This document shows, in pieces, positions 17,076 to 26,908 of a DNA stretch of 64,000 nucleotides (its first letter is position 1; every line of letters starts with the position of its first letter). The position numbers were made by a program, and so were the translations under genes. The DNA lies in the NCBI GenBank assembly GCA_038138625.1, contig JAYQEA010000004.1, positions 1 to 64,000 on the forward strand, given 5' to 3'. This DNA comes from JAQXDR01 sp038138625. GTDB lineage: Bacteria > Pseudomonadota > Alphaproteobacteria > Rhodobacterales > Rhodobacteraceae. A model generated the notes under the pieces. The model was not told the origin of the DNA, ran no database searches, and saw only the letters and a program-made list of their open reading frames with translations.

Positions 17076-17627
17076 ATGCATAGACGTGCGTTTTTAGGCT
17101 CTGTTGGTGTGCTTTTGGCAGCACCTCATGTCGCTGCGGCATTCACTTTGGATGAAATATATCGCCCGCAATACGTTACAATGAAATCGGACGTAGGCGC
17201 GGGACAAATTCTTGTGCTGCCACGTGCCCATTTTTTATATTTTGTTACCGAACCTGGCCGCGCGCTTCGGTATGGTATCGGTGTGGGGCGGGCAGGACTG
17301 GCGTTCACGGGCGTTGCTGTTATCGCGCGCAAAGCGCAGTGGCCATCATGGCGGCCGACAAACGAAATGATCCAACGTGACCCTGAAACATACGCCCGGT
17401 TTGTGGACAACAAATACGTCCAACCCGGCGGCCCGGATAATCCACTGGGGTCCCGTGCCCTATACTTGTACAAAAACGGACGCGATACCTACTTTCGGAT
17501 ACATGGAACCACTGAACCAGAAAGCATAGGTCGATCCGTATCGAGTGGCTGCATCCGGATGATCAACGAACATGTGCAGCATTTGTACAATCGTGTCCCG
17601 ATTGGCACGCGTGTCACTGTTCTCTGA
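17076..17627 (+). CDS. L,D-transpeptidase (YkuD family), Tat-like signal
   Basis: Protein of 183 residues. It begins MHRRAFLGSVGVLLAAPHVA, a signal peptide with an RR-x-FL twin-arginine-like motif and a cleavage site near AAA. The YkuD catalytic motif follows, with H143 (IHGT) and nucleophile C159 (SSGCIRM). Enzymes of this kind form 3-3 cross-links in peptidoglycan or attach proteins to it, in the periplasm. The ATG at 17076 is preceded by GAAGGGA at proper spacing; a start at 17046 would bury the signal peptide. The gene stands alone, 11 bases before an FAD-dependent oxidoreductase gene. Confidence 0.9.
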   Translation: MHRRAFLGSVGVLLAAPHVAAAFTLDEIYRPQYVTMKSDVGAGQILVLPRAHFLYFVTEPGRALRYGIGVGRAGLAFTGVAVIARKAQWPSWRPTNEMIQRDPETYARFVDNKYVQPGGPDNPLGSRALYLYKNGRDTYFRIHGTTEPESIGRSVSSGCIRMINEHVQHLYNRVPIGTRVTVL

Positions 17628-17638
17628 CTGACACGCTA

Positions 17639-18778
17639 GTGCGCTTCGATGTCCTTGTGATTGGGTCTGGTCCAGCTGGCAGTGCTGCGGCGGCCGTCGC
17701 AGCCCGGGCAGGAGCAAAGGTCGCCCTATGCGACCAACACATCTTTCCACGTAAAAAGCTCTGCGGAGGTGCGTTCACAGGACGCGCCATGCATGCTTTT
17801 AAAACTATTTTCGGACAGGACAAACCCAACGCGCCTATGCTCAGCTTATCACGCGTGGAATTTCATGCATTTGGCAAACTGCTTTCAGACATATCCGATG
17901 CTCCACCATTGCACATGACAATGCGCTACACATTGGATGCGGCACTGCGCCAAAGAGCCTTGGATCTGGGGGCTACTGATCTGTCGGGCAATGCCTTTCA
18001 TAGCTTTGGCTCAGAGAATTCTGTCCAGTTGAAAGATGGCCCCATACGGGCGGATATCGTAATCGCCGCGGATGGAGTACACAGTCCCGTCGCCCGTTGT
18101 CTGTTCGGACAAGCGTTCGATCATGCGACGATCGGATTTGCGCTGGAGGTCGAGCTGGATGATGTGCAGAACATGGAGACGGTGCGCATTGATCTGGGCG
18201 CGGCGAAATGGGGCTATGGTTGGCAATTTCCCAAGACGACTGGGACCACCGTTGGTTTGGGCGGACTACTGGCCAGAAACAACGATCTTAAATCGTCTCT
18301 GGCGCGATACCTGCAGGAACTCAAACATGCACAAGCGTGCGAGGTTAAGGGACAATTTTTACCTTTTGGATCCTTTCGCGGCAAGCCAGGTCACAAAAAT
18401 ATCCTTTTGGCCGGTGATGCCGCCGGACTTGTGGATCCGATCACGGGCGAAGGCATTGCCTATGCCCTGAAAAGCGGTGAATACGCCGCCCGCTCCGCTC
18501 TTTGGGCGCTGGAACGCGCGCAACCAAAAGCGGCCTTTTCACGGTATCTCTACATGTTGCGGCCCATACACCACAACATCAGAACGGCGAGCCTTTTACG
18601 TAGATTGTTGTTTTCTGAAAACTTCCAACCGACTTTTGTGAAAGGCATGCAAAGCTCAAAGGTCCTGCGGGATCGCTATTTGCAGCTGATCTCAGGGCAA
18701 ACTGATTATGGCCCATTACTGAGACAAGTCATCTGGCGGCTCCCACATCATGGGGCACAATTTATCGGTCTTGGATAA
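17639..18778 (+). CDS. FAD-dependent oxidoreductase, geranylgeranyl reductase family
   Basis: Protein of 379 residues starting at GTG. The FAD-binding Rossmann motif VLVIGSGPAGSAAAA lies at residues 5-19. The second FAD motif LLAGDAAGLVDPITGEGIAY is typical of geranylgeranyl reductases and related flavoproteins that reduce isoprenoid chains or hydroxylate aromatics. Lysine- and cysteine-containing FPRKKLCGG near residue 40 is also a family mark. No bacteriochlorophyll genes lie nearby, so a BchP role is not supported. It may act on quinone or lipid isoprenoids, but the substrate is unknown. It follows the L,D-transpeptidase gene by 11 bases. Confidence 0.85.
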   Translation: MRFDVLVIGSGPAGSAAAAVAARAGAKVALCDQHIFPRKKLCGGAFTGRAMHAFKTIFGQDKPNAPMLSLSRVEFHAFGKLLSDISDAPPLHMTMRYTLDAALRQRALDLGATDLSGNAFHSFGSENSVQLKDGPIRADIVIAADGVHSPVARCLFGQAFDHATIGFALEVELDDVQNMETVRIDLGAAKWGYGWQFPKTTGTTVGLGGLLARNNDLKSSLARYLQELKHAQACEVKGQFLPFGSFRGKPGHKNILLAGDAAGLVDPITGEGIAYALKSGEYAARSALWALERAQPKAAFSRYLYMLRPIHHNIRTASLLRRLLFSENFQPTFVKGMQSSKVLRDRYLQLISGQTDYGPLLRQVIWRLPHHGAQFIGLG

Positions 18779-18848
18779 TGGCCACATTTACGCCCTCTTA
18801 AGCTACTATCCGGCATGCTCCCTTCACGAACAGATTCGGTGAGGCGAC

Positions 18849-19064
18849 ATGACAGTTATAGCAATGGCATTCGGTGGCGCGCTCGGGGCCTTTATCGCGT
18901 TAATTTCATACGTTTTTATGAGCGTTCCCGTGGTTATAGCGCTGGCCATCTATTTATTCTTCACTTTGGGCTTTGCCGTGCTGGTTATCGCGTTGCACGT
19001 GTTCAGACCAATTCCTGCGACCAATCGGCACGAGACATGCCCAGAAAGCTTACAAACCTGGTAA
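18849..19064 (+). CDS. small membrane protein (71 aa), unknown
   Basis: Frame of 71 residues with two hydrophobic helices (about residues 4-27 and 30-52), followed by a short polar tail. GAGGC lies 3-7 bases before the ATG at 18849. I do not recognise a family. Coding is supported by the clean hydrophobic pattern and the start context. It lies 70 bases after the flavoprotein gene and converges on tesA. Confidence 0.6.
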   Translation: MTVIAMAFGGALGAFIALISYVFMSVPVVIALAIYLFFTLGFAVLVIALHVFRPIPATNRHETCPESLQTW

Positions 19065-19077
19065 CTGAGCGGTCATA

Positions 19078-19767
19078 TTAACGACCGCTCTGGATCTTAA
19101 GGATCAATTTCTCGATGCTTGGGCCCATCTNNNNNNNNNNCTCATCCACGATTTTCGTGACACCTGCCGCGTTTGGATGGATGCCATCGGGCTGCAAATA
19201 TTCACGGATGGATGCCGGGTCTGCACTGTCACCAAACAAGCCTTTAAAAAAACTCTCGTGATATACCGCATCATAAGCTTGCGCAGCATGCGGATAAATT
19301 GAATCAAAATCCCTTTTGTAGTCAGCTCCGTAATTGCCCGGAGCTGTCATGCCAACAATCATGATTTGAAGGTTGGACTGGTCTGCAATTTCAAGAATTG
19401 CATTGATGTTTGTACGGACGACCTTTGGTGGAAGGCCACGCAACAAGTCATTGCCACCAAGGGCAACAAGGATCGCATCTGTCTGTGGCGTTAAGGACCA
19501 TTCCACCCGCGAAAGACCTCCAGCGGTTGTATCACCAGAAACCCCCGCATTGACCAAAGTTACCTCATGGCCGCGTTGTGTCAGCCATGTCTGCATCTGT
19601 GGCACGAAACCCTCTGGTTCAGGCAACCCGTATCCCGCTGTAAGACTGTCCCCTAAAGCGAGGATTTCGACTGGTTCAGCAGTAACAGACGATCCAAAAA
19701 GCCAAACAGCGACAAGACCCATCTTGCTCGCCCGCGCACAAGCCCCATATGTGAAATGATGCAACAT
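19078..19767 (-). CDS. tesA: arylesterase/lysophospholipase, GDSL (TesA) family
   Basis: Protein of about 229 residues with SGNH-hydrolase blocks: GDSLTAGYG (catalytic serine), the oxyanion glycine in NAGVSGDTT, GGNDLLRG (Asn), and DGIHPN (catalytic Asp and His). An N-terminal hydrophobic signal (MGLVAVWLFGSSVTAEP) points to the periplasm. The start may be 19767, or 19722, which begins at the signal core. Ten Ns at 19131-19140 replace four codons near the C-terminus; the frame is kept across them. It is divergent from the YbbA/YbbP transporter, the same partnership seen for tesA in E. coli. Confidence 0.9.
   Translation of the reverse strand: MLHHFTYGACARASKMGLVAVWLFGSSVTAEPVEILALGDSLTAGYGLPEPEGFVPQMQTWLTQRGHEVTLVNAGVSGDTTAGGLSRVEWSLTPQTDAILVALGGNDLLRGLPPKVVRTNINAILEIADQSNLQIMIVGMTAPGNYGADYKRDFDSIYPHAAQAYDAVYHESFFKGLFGDSADPASIREYLQPDGIHPNAAGVTKIVDEXXXXMGPSIEKLILKIQSGR
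19131..19140. other. assembly gap of 10 N inside tesA
   Basis: Ten undetermined bases in the tesA coding region. The reading frame is continuous on both sides, so the stated gap length is plausible. Confidence 0.95.
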
Positions 19768-19781
19768 GAGGTAGAAATCCT

Positions 19782-20474
19782 TTGTCCGATCCGATCCTTT
19801 CTCTTAAAGATGTCACACTCAGCCTAAACGGCAATGCCGGATTGGTCGAGATTTTGCACGGAATCACCATGGATGTGATGACTGGCGAAACGCTGGGCCT
19901 GATTGGACCATCTGGGTCGGGAAAATCATCCTTGTTAATGGTCATGGGCGGGCTTGAGCGTGCCACCTCAGGGCAGATCACAGTATTAGGGCACGATTTG
20001 ACACATCTCGACGAGGACAATCTTGCCCTACTGCGTCGCGATTCCATGGGTATTGTTTTCCAATCATTCCATTTGATTCCAACAATGACTGCGCTTGAAA
20101 ATGTAGCTACCCCTCTTGAACTGGCAGGGCAGAGCGACGCTTTCGAACGCGCGTTGGAAGAACTCTTTAATGTAGGATTGGCAGATCGTGCCGATCATTA
20201 CCCTGCGCAGATGTCAGGTGGGGAACAACAACGGGTCGCTCTCGCACGCGCCTCGGCCCCACGTCCGAAAATTCTCTTGGCGGATGAACCTACAGGGAAC
20301 CTTGATGGTGCAAACGGTAACGCGATCATGGAGATGCTGTTCAACCTGCGCGATCGCCACGGTGCAACTTTGGTTCTTGTAACGCACTCTACCACCTTGG
20401 CAAATCGTTGTGATCGGGTCATTCGTTTGACCGATGGACAGATTGATCCTTCCGCTGCACGAGCCGCAGAATGA
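19782..20474 (+). CDS. ybbA: ABC transporter ATP-binding protein, YbbA type
   Basis: Protein of 230 residues of the LolD/MacB-like ATPase group: Walker A GPSGSGKSS, signature MSGGEQQRVALARA, Walker B ILLADEPTGNLD. The only sensible start is TTG at 19782, with TGAGGT 9 bases upstream. It overlaps the downstream permease gene by four bases and diverges from tesA with only 14 bases between the annotated starts. Together with YbbP it forms an inner-membrane complex thought to act with the TesA esterase on lipids or hydrophobic compounds (inference from gene association). Confidence 0.92.
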   Translation: MSDPILSLKDVTLSLNGNAGLVEILHGITMDVMTGETLGLIGPSGSGKSSLLMVMGGLERATSGQITVLGHDLTHLDEDNLALLRRDSMGIVFQSFHLIPTMTALENVATPLELAGQSDAFERALEELFNVGLADRADHYPAQMSGGEQQRVALARASAPRPKILLADEPTGNLDGANGNAIMEMLFNLRDRHGATLVLVTHSTTLANRCDRVIRLTDGQIDPSAARAAE

Positions 20475-22987
20475 ATGTTCGCATTGCGGCGCGCTTCGCC
20501 CAAAGAGAGCTGCGTGGGGGGTTAAGTGGATTTCGTATATTTCTAGCCTGCCTCGCGCTTGGTGTTGCGGCAATTGCGGGTGTTGGCTCTGTCCGCTCCG
20601 CGATTGAAGCCGGACTTACAGAACAGGGTGCAGTGCTGCTCGGCGGCGATGCAGAAGCACGTCTTACTTATCGGTTTGCATCGGAAGACGAACGTAACTG
20701 GCTTGAAAGCGTAAGCACCGCCGTTAGTGAGATAACTGATTTTCGATCCATGGTTGTGGTAGAGCGCGACGGAGACGTCGAGCGCGGCCTGACACAGGTC
20801 AAATCCGTGGACGATCTTTACCCTCTTGTCGGATCAGTCGTGCTGGACCCACCCATTGCACTGGAGGAGGCAATTTCCGGAAACGGTGCCGTGATGGCGC
20901 GTGTGCTGGCCGATCGTCTTGCGTTGCGTCCGGGCGACACATTTGGCTTGGGATCAGCGTTGTATGAATTGCGGGCCATACTCGAAGTTGAACCCGACAG
21001 CGCAGGTGGTGGCTTCAGCCTTGGACCGCGCACACTTTTACGAACCAAAGCCCTTGAGGAATCTGGACTTTTACAACCCGGCACTTTGTTTGACACGCAG
21101 TATCGGTTGCGACTTGCCCCGGATACGGATCTCGATAATCTGGCTGCAGAAGCGGATAGACTGTTCCGTGACAGCGGGCTTCGTTGGCGGGATTCCCGCA
21201 ATGGTGCACCGGGCGTTGCAGAGTTTGTAAATCGGCTTGGCGCCTTCCTCGTTCTGGTGGGGCTTTCTGGTTTGGCCGTTGGCGGAATTGGTGTCTCGGC
21301 AGCTGTACGCGCCTATCTTGTTCGAAAAACCAGCGTTATTGCCACGTTGCGGACGCTTGGTGCGAGCCGCGCTGTGATCTTTCAAACCTATTTCATCCAA
21401 ATTGGGATCCTCAGTTTCCTTGGTATCGGGATTGGCGTGGTCCTTGGGGCTGTGGTGCCCATAGTGCTTGCGCCCATGATAACGGCCGCGCTGCCGATAC
21501 CAGCCCTCTTTACACTTCATCCAGAACCGCTTTTCGAAGCTGCGGTCTATGGCGTCCTGACAGCGTTACTTTTCACACTGTGGCCTTTGGCACGCACCGA
21601 AGATATCCGCGCGGCAACTCTTTTCCGCGAGGCCCTTGGCAGCGCCCGTTTGTTACCAGCACCGCGCTATGTGATCGCAACACTTGTTTTGATATCAGCG
21701 CTCGTTGGAACGGCGGCGGTCTTTTCCGACAGTGTCTATCTGACAATCTGGACGGCCGGCGGTCTTGTTGGCGCATTGATTTTGCTGACTGCGGCGGCAT
21801 GGACCATTCGCCGTTTTGCGCGCAGCGGCACACGAACATCGCGCGGTCGTCCGGTATTGCGTTGGGCCCTTGGCGCAATCAGCGGCCCAAGAGAAGGTGC
21901 AGCATCGGTTGTTCTGTCGCTTGGTCTTGGTTTGACAGTCTTGGCCGCAGTCGGTCAGATCGACGGTAATCTGCGTTTGGCCATTAGTCGCGATTTACCT
22001 GAAATCGCACCCTCGTATTTTTTCGTAGACATTCAGAAAAACCAGATGCCGGGGTTTATGGAACGCTTGAACGCCGATCCAGACGTCAGCCGGGTGGACA
22101 GCGCGCCGATGCTGCGCGGTGTCATCACGCGGATCAATGGCCGCCCTGCGCAAGAAATTGCGGGCGACCATTGGGTGATACAGGGTGATCGCGGGGTCAC
22201 CTATGCCGCACAACCAAGCGAGACGACGCGTGTGACAGACGGCGCTTGGTGGCCCAAAGATTACGTCGGCCCACCTTTGGTCAGCTTTGCTACCGAGGAG
22301 GCCGCCGAGATGGGATTAAAGCTTGGTGATACCCTTACCGTCAATATTCTGGGTAGGGACATCACCGCAGAAATTACCAGCTTTCGGGATGTCGACTTTT
22401 CGACGGCTGGGATCGGATTTGTCATGACAATGAACCCCGCGGCGCTTCAGGCGGCTCCGCATACATTCATATCGACCGTGTATGCAGACCAAACCGCCGA
22501 GGCCGCAATCTTACGAGATTTGGCAAACGCCTATCCCAATATCACCGCCATTCGCGTGCGGGACGCAATCGACCGGGTCACAGATCTTTTGCAAGGCATT
22601 GCCAGTGCCACACGCTGGGGGGCTGCTGCGACCTTGTTAACTGGATTCTTGGTACTGATTGGCGCGGCGGCGGCTGGCGAACAAGCCCGAACTTATGAAG
22701 CTGCCGTGCTGAAAACTCTCGGTGCAAGCCGGGCAAGGATCCTACGCAGTTTTGCGTTACGGGCCGCGTTATTAGGGGGGGCTGCTGCCTGTGTTGCACT
22801 AGTCGCTGGCATGACCGGGGGCTGGGCAGTGATGACTTTCGTAATGGACACAGAATTTGTGCCAATTTGGGGATCTGCAAGTGTGATCATAATGGGAGGC
22901 GTATTTGCAACACTTGCGGCGGGTATGGTTTTCGCATGGCGCCCGTTGGCCACGCGTCCAGCACAGGTTTTGCGCGCACGAGAATGA
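20471..22987 (+). CDS. ybbP: FtsX-like ABC permease, YbbP type
   Basis: Protein of 838 residues. An N-terminal helix (about 15-38) is followed by a large periplasmic domain, then two FtsX-type four-helix regions (around 255-500 and 705-835) separated by a second periplasmic domain. This is the YbbP architecture, with permease duplication inside one chain. It works with the ATPase encoded immediately upstream (4-base overlap). In related bacteria the pair is linked to tesA, as here. The transported or extracted molecule is not established. Confidence 0.9.
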   Translation: MNVRIAARFAQRELRGGLSGFRIFLACLALGVAAIAGVGSVRSAIEAGLTEQGAVLLGGDAEARLTYRFASEDERNWLESVSTAVSEITDFRSMVVVERDGDVERGLTQVKSVDDLYPLVGSVVLDPPIALEEAISGNGAVMARVLADRLALRPGDTFGLGSALYELRAILEVEPDSAGGGFSLGPRTLLRTKALEESGLLQPGTLFDTQYRLRLAPDTDLDNLAAEADRLFRDSGLRWRDSRNGAPGVAEFVNRLGAFLVLVGLSGLAVGGIGVSAAVRAYLVRKTSVIATLRTLGASRAVIFQTYFIQIGILSFLGIGIGVVLGAVVPIVLAPMITAALPIPALFTLHPEPLFEAAVYGVLTALLFTLWPLARTEDIRAATLFREALGSARLLPAPRYVIATLVLISALVGTAAVFSDSVYLTIWTAGGLVGALILLTAAAWTIRRFARSGTRTSRGRPVLRWALGAISGPREGAASVVLSLGLGLTVLAAVGQIDGNLRLAISRDLPEIAPSYFFVDIQKNQMPGFMERLNADPDVSRVDSAPMLRGVITRINGRPAQEIAGDHWVIQGDRGVTYAAQPSETTRVTDGAWWPKDYVGPPLVSFATEEAAEMGLKLGDTLTVNILGRDITAEITSFRDVDFSTAGIGFVMTMNPAALQAAPHTFISTVYADQTAEAAILRDLANAYPNITAIRVRDAIDRVTDLLQGIASATRWGAAATLLTGFLVLIGAAAAGEQARTYEAAVLKTLGASRARILRSFALRAALLGGAAACVALVAGMTGGWAVMTFVMDTEFVPIWGSASVIIMGGVFATLAAGMVFAWRPLATRPAQVLRARE

Positions 22988-23080
22988 TCCTTTTTGGTAA
23001 TCACAACCGTATAGCTTGATCCCCTTGACCCAGACTGGCACACCAAAAACTGACGATACTCAACGCAAAAAAGACACTCT

Positions 23081-23971
23081 ATGACCGACAGCTTACCGAT
23101 TCCCGTTCCTGCTCCTGTGACACCAGCGCAAAGGGCGCAAATCCTGAATCTGGTGAGGCGTGCAGCACGGGCTGAAATATTACCAAGGTTCCGCGCGCTT
23201 TCCCCAACCGAGATTAGCACCAAATCAGGTCCCACAGACTTGGTGACGGATGCAGACCGAAATGCCGAGCTAATGATCGGGCGTGGTTTGGCGCGAATGT
23301 TTCCCGGGGCCCTCATTATTGGTGAAGAGGCTGTATCCGAGAATCCCAAAATCCTTGATGGACTGGATCAGGCAGAACTTGCATTTACCATCGATCCGGT
23401 GGACGGGACATGGAACTTTGCCAAAGGGTTGACAACCTTTGGTGTCATTTTGTCGATACTGCGCTTTGGCGTGCCGGTCTATGCATTGCTGTATGATCCT
23501 TTGATGGACGACTCCATCGAAGCAACGGAACATGGAGAGACATTATTTTGCTGTCCCAGCCGGTCTCCGCGTATCCTGAAAACATCTGAGGGCGGAAAAC
23601 TCGCCGATCTTCAGGGCTATATGAGCTTAAATCATGTTCCGAAAGAGAAACATGCACGTCTTTCGGCAACCTATCCTAAATTCACCCGACAAATGTCACT
23701 GCGCTGTTCCTGCCATGAGATGCGCATGATGGCACAAGGTCATGCCGACTTTTTGCTGACAACGGGTTTGACGCCATGGGATCACGCGGCTGGTGTCCTT
23801 GCCGTGCAACGTGCGGGTGGAAAAGTCGCCTTGCTTGATGGACAGGACTATAAAGCCGACGCTCCTCATGATGCCTTTTTACTGGCTGCGGCCACCCCAA
23901 AACTTTGGGATGACCTTGCAAGTCTGTTTGATTTTCTGCTTCCACTTGGCGAAAAAGAGACCGCAACCTGA
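23081..23971 (+). CDS. inositol monophosphatase family protein
   Basis: Protein of 296 residues, Mg2+-dependent phosphatase fold. It shows the metal-binding motifs GEE (residues 86-88 area), IDPVDGTWNF and PWDHAAG. The family hydrolyses inositol phosphates, 3'-phosphoadenosine phosphates, histidinol phosphate or fructose bisphosphate, and sequence alone does not choose between these. Compared with SuhB it has a longer central loop. The gene is transcribed alone and converges on gcvP with a gap of only 18 bases. Confidence 0.87.
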   Translation: MTDSLPIPVPAPVTPAQRAQILNLVRRAARAEILPRFRALSPTEISTKSGPTDLVTDADRNAELMIGRGLARMFPGALIIGEEAVSENPKILDGLDQAELAFTIDPVDGTWNFAKGLTTFGVILSILRFGVPVYALLYDPLMDDSIEATEHGETLFCCPSRSPRILKTSEGGKLADLQGYMSLNHVPKEKHARLSATYPKFTRQMSLRCSCHEMRMMAQGHADFLLTTGLTPWDHAAGVLAVQRAGGKVALLDGQDYKADAPHDAFLLAAATPKLWDDLASLFDFLLPLGEKETAT

Positions 23972-23989
23972 ACCGGTGGCCTCCGCGCG

Positions 23990-26833
23990 TTATTCTGCGG
24001 CCTCGGCGTAGTCTGACATGGGTGGACAGGTGCACACCAAATTGCGGTCTCCGTAGGCATTGTCCACTCGATTCACCGGGGGCCAATATTTGTCCACTCG
24101 AAACGCACCTGGGGGGAAGCACCCCTGCTCGCGGCTGTAAGGTCTGTCCCACTCACGAACGAGGTCCTCCATCGTGTGCGGAGCATTACAAAGCGGATTG
24201 TTGTCCCGCGGCATGTCGCCTGCCTCGATAGATGCAATCTCGGCGCGGATCGCGAGCATGGCATCGCAGAACCGATCTAGTTCGGCTTTGGTTTCTGACT
24301 CTGTTGGCTCTACCATCAACGTACCGGCAACAGGCCAGCTCATTGTAGGGGCATGAAAACCACAGTCGATCAGACGCTTGGCGATATCATCCACAGAAAC
24401 GCCTGCGCTTTCAGCAAACGGACGCACATCCAGAATACATTCATGCGCCACACGACCCTTTTGGCCACGGTAAAGGACGTCATAGGCCCCCTCTAAGCGA
24501 CGCGCGATATAGTTGGCATTCAGGATCGCCACGCGGGTGGCTTGTGTCAGGCCTTCTCCACCCATCATCAGACAGTACGCCCATGAGATGGGTAAAAGTG
24601 ATGGCGAACCAAAGGGCGCCGCACTGACCGCGCCACTGCTTTCGACCGGATCACCTGGTAGGTGCTGTGTTAAATGCGCCTTGACCCCGATTGGACCCAT
24701 GCCCGGACCGCCACCGCCATGCGGGATGCAAAATGTCTTGTGCAAGTTCAGGTGGCTCACATCCCCCCCCAGATCGCCAGGCCGTGACAGCCCAACCATC
24801 GCATTCATGTTCGCCCCGTCTATATAAACCTGGCCGCCGTATTCATGTGTCACGGCGCAGACCTGTTTCACCGTTTCCTCAAAAACGCCATGGGTCGAAG
24901 GATACGTGATCATTGTGCCTGCCAGATTCTCACTGTGTGCGGCAGCCTTCGTGCGAAAATCATCCAAATCGATAGAGCCCTGTTCATCGCAGGCCACAGG
25001 GACAACCTTCCACCCCACCATCTGTGCGCTGGCCGGATTGGTGCCATGCGCATTGATGGGAATCAGGCAGATGTTGCGATGGCCCTGCCCTTGTGCGCGG
25101 TGATACCCCGCAATTGTCAGCAACCCGGCATATTCACCCTGAGCGCCCGAATTTGGCTGCATCGAGATTGCATCATACCCTGTAATATCACACAGTTTGG
25201 CATTCAGGTCCGAAATCAGTTCTTGATATCCTTCGGCTTGGTTAGACGGCACATAGGGATGCAACTGCGAAAACTCGCGCCAGCTGACGGGCATCATTTC
25301 CGCGGCCGAATTCAGCTTCATCGTACAGGATCCAAGCGGTATCATTGCCCTGTCTAATGCCAGATCCCTGTCAGCAAGTCGGCGCATGTAACGCATCATT
25401 TCGGTTTCAGCGCGGTTCATATGAAAAACGTCATGCTGAAGATAGTCTGACTGACGGATCAAGGCATCAGGCAGACGGTAATCGGCCACCAGATCATCGT
25501 CTTTGCGCACAAGGCCAAAGGCACGCCACACAGCTTCGATCGTAGCAGGGCGGGTTCGTTCGTCCAAAGTGATACCCACCTTGGTGGTGCCCACCGGCCG
25601 TAAATTAATGCCTTGTTGCACTGCTGCTGCCAACACGCCACGCTGCAACAGGCCCACATCGACAGTGATTGTATCGAAATAACTGGCAGGCTCCACGTGA
25701 AATCCTGCAGCTTCCAACCCCTTAGCAAGACGAACAGTCTTACGGTGAATACGCTGCGCAATGGCACGTAGACCCTCAGGCCCATGAAAAACCGCATAAA
25801 AACCGGCCATGACTGCGAGCAAAGCCTGCGCAGTGCAGACATTGGACGTAGCTTTTTCACGACGGATATGCTGTTCGCGGGTTTGCAGGGATAACCGGTA
25901 GGCCTTGTTGCCATGGCTGTCGATGGATACTCCAACAATCCGCCCAGGCATACCCCGCTTAAGCTTGTCACGGCAGGCCATATAAGCAGCATGTGGGCCA
26001 CCGTACCCCATCGGTACGCCAAATCGTTGTGTATTGCCCACAGCGATATCGGCACCCATCGCGCCCGGCTCTTTGAGCAGGCACAATGCAAGAGGGTCCG
26101 CACTCACAATTCCAATGGCTTTATGCGACCGAAGTGCCGCCATCTCCTCTGACAGATCACGCACATGGCCATACGTGCCCGGATATTGGAAAATGGCGCC
26201 AAAAACCGCGCTCGCATCCAATGCCTCGATCGGGCCGGTGATGATCGTTATCCCCAAGGGTTCGGCGCGCGTACGCATGACTGCAATGTTTTGGGGATGA
26301 CAATTTTCATCGATAAAAAACGCTGTCGATTTTGATTTGGAGGAGCGCTGTGCCATGGTCATCGCTTCGGCGCATGCCGTTGCTTCATCCAAAAGCGACG
26401 CATTGGCGATATCCAGGCCTGTCAGATCACAAATCATGGTCTGAAAGTTGAGCAAGGCTTCCAGACGACCTTGGCTGATTTCGGGTTGATACGGTGTGTA
26501 GGCCGTATACCACGCAGGGTTTTCCAAAATATTTCGCTGGATCACCGGTGGTGTGACCGTACCGTGGTAGCCCATCCCTATCAGAGAGGTCAGCACCTTG
26601 TTTTTGCTTGCTGTGACCCTCATGCGATACGTCAGTTCGCGTTCTGACAAGGGTTTGCCAAAATCCAGCGGGTGCGCTTGGCGAATCCCTGATGGAACGG
26701 TTTCGTCAATCAGGCTGTCCATGTCCGGCACGCCCAACGTGACAAACATTTGCGCCATTTCCAAAGGCGACGGTCCAATATGACGGCGATTTGCGAAATC
26801 ATAAGGCAGGTATTCTGAGGGCGTGTAGGCCAT
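23990..26833 (-). CDS. gcvP: glycine dehydrogenase (decarboxylating), P-protein
   Basis: Single-chain P-protein of 947 residues that decarboxylates glycine with pyridoxal phosphate and passes the aminomethyl group to the lipoyl arm of GcvH. The PLP lysine lies in LNLHKTFCIPHGGGGPGMGP in the C-terminal half. The N-terminal half is the paralogous non-catalytic domain. Length matches the fused alpha/beta form. It is the last gene of gcvT-gcvH-gcvP, 75 bases after gcvH, and is expected to be induced by glycine through the riboswitch ahead of gcvT. Confidence 0.97.
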   Translation of the reverse strand: MAYTPSEYLPYDFANRRHIGPSPLEMAQMFVTLGVPDMDSLIDETVPSGIRQAHPLDFGKPLSERELTYRMRVTASKNKVLTSLIGMGYHGTVTPPVIQRNILENPAWYTAYTPYQPEISQGRLEALLNFQTMICDLTGLDIANASLLDEATACAEAMTMAQRSSKSKSTAFFIDENCHPQNIAVMRTRAEPLGITIITGPIEALDASAVFGAIFQYPGTYGHVRDLSEEMAALRSHKAIGIVSADPLALCLLKEPGAMGADIAVGNTQRFGVPMGYGGPHAAYMACRDKLKRGMPGRIVGVSIDSHGNKAYRLSLQTREQHIRREKATSNVCTAQALLAVMAGFYAVFHGPEGLRAIAQRIHRKTVRLAKGLEAAGFHVEPASYFDTITVDVGLLQRGVLAAAVQQGINLRPVGTTKVGITLDERTRPATIEAVWRAFGLVRKDDDLVADYRLPDALIRQSDYLQHDVFHMNRAETEMMRYMRRLADRDLALDRAMIPLGSCTMKLNSAAEMMPVSWREFSQLHPYVPSNQAEGYQELISDLNAKLCDITGYDAISMQPNSGAQGEYAGLLTIAGYHRAQGQGHRNICLIPINAHGTNPASAQMVGWKVVPVACDEQGSIDLDDFRTKAAAHSENLAGTMITYPSTHGVFEETVKQVCAVTHEYGGQVYIDGANMNAMVGLSRPGDLGGDVSHLNLHKTFCIPHGGGGPGMGPIGVKAHLTQHLPGDPVESSGAVSAAPFGSPSLLPISWAYCLMMGGEGLTQATRVAILNANYIARRLEGAYDVLYRGQKGRVAHECILDVRPFAESAGVSVDDIAKRLIDCGFHAPTMSWPVAGTLMVEPTESETKAELDRFCDAMLAIRAEIASIEAGDMPRDNNPLCNAPHTMEDLVREWDRPYSREQGCFPPGAFRVDKYWPPVNRVDNAYGDRNLVCTCPPMSDYAEAAE

Positions 26834-26908
26834 GGTGCACCTTTACCAATAGGGGGTCGTGAAACGGCCCACTTCAGGGGCCGAAGGGTCAATTTACGAG
26901 GTGGTGAT

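Noticed and set aside
18815..19081. Alternative 88-codon frame over the small membrane protein
   Set aside because: The 71-codon frame at 18849 has clear membrane helices and a better start; the alternative looks like its shadow.
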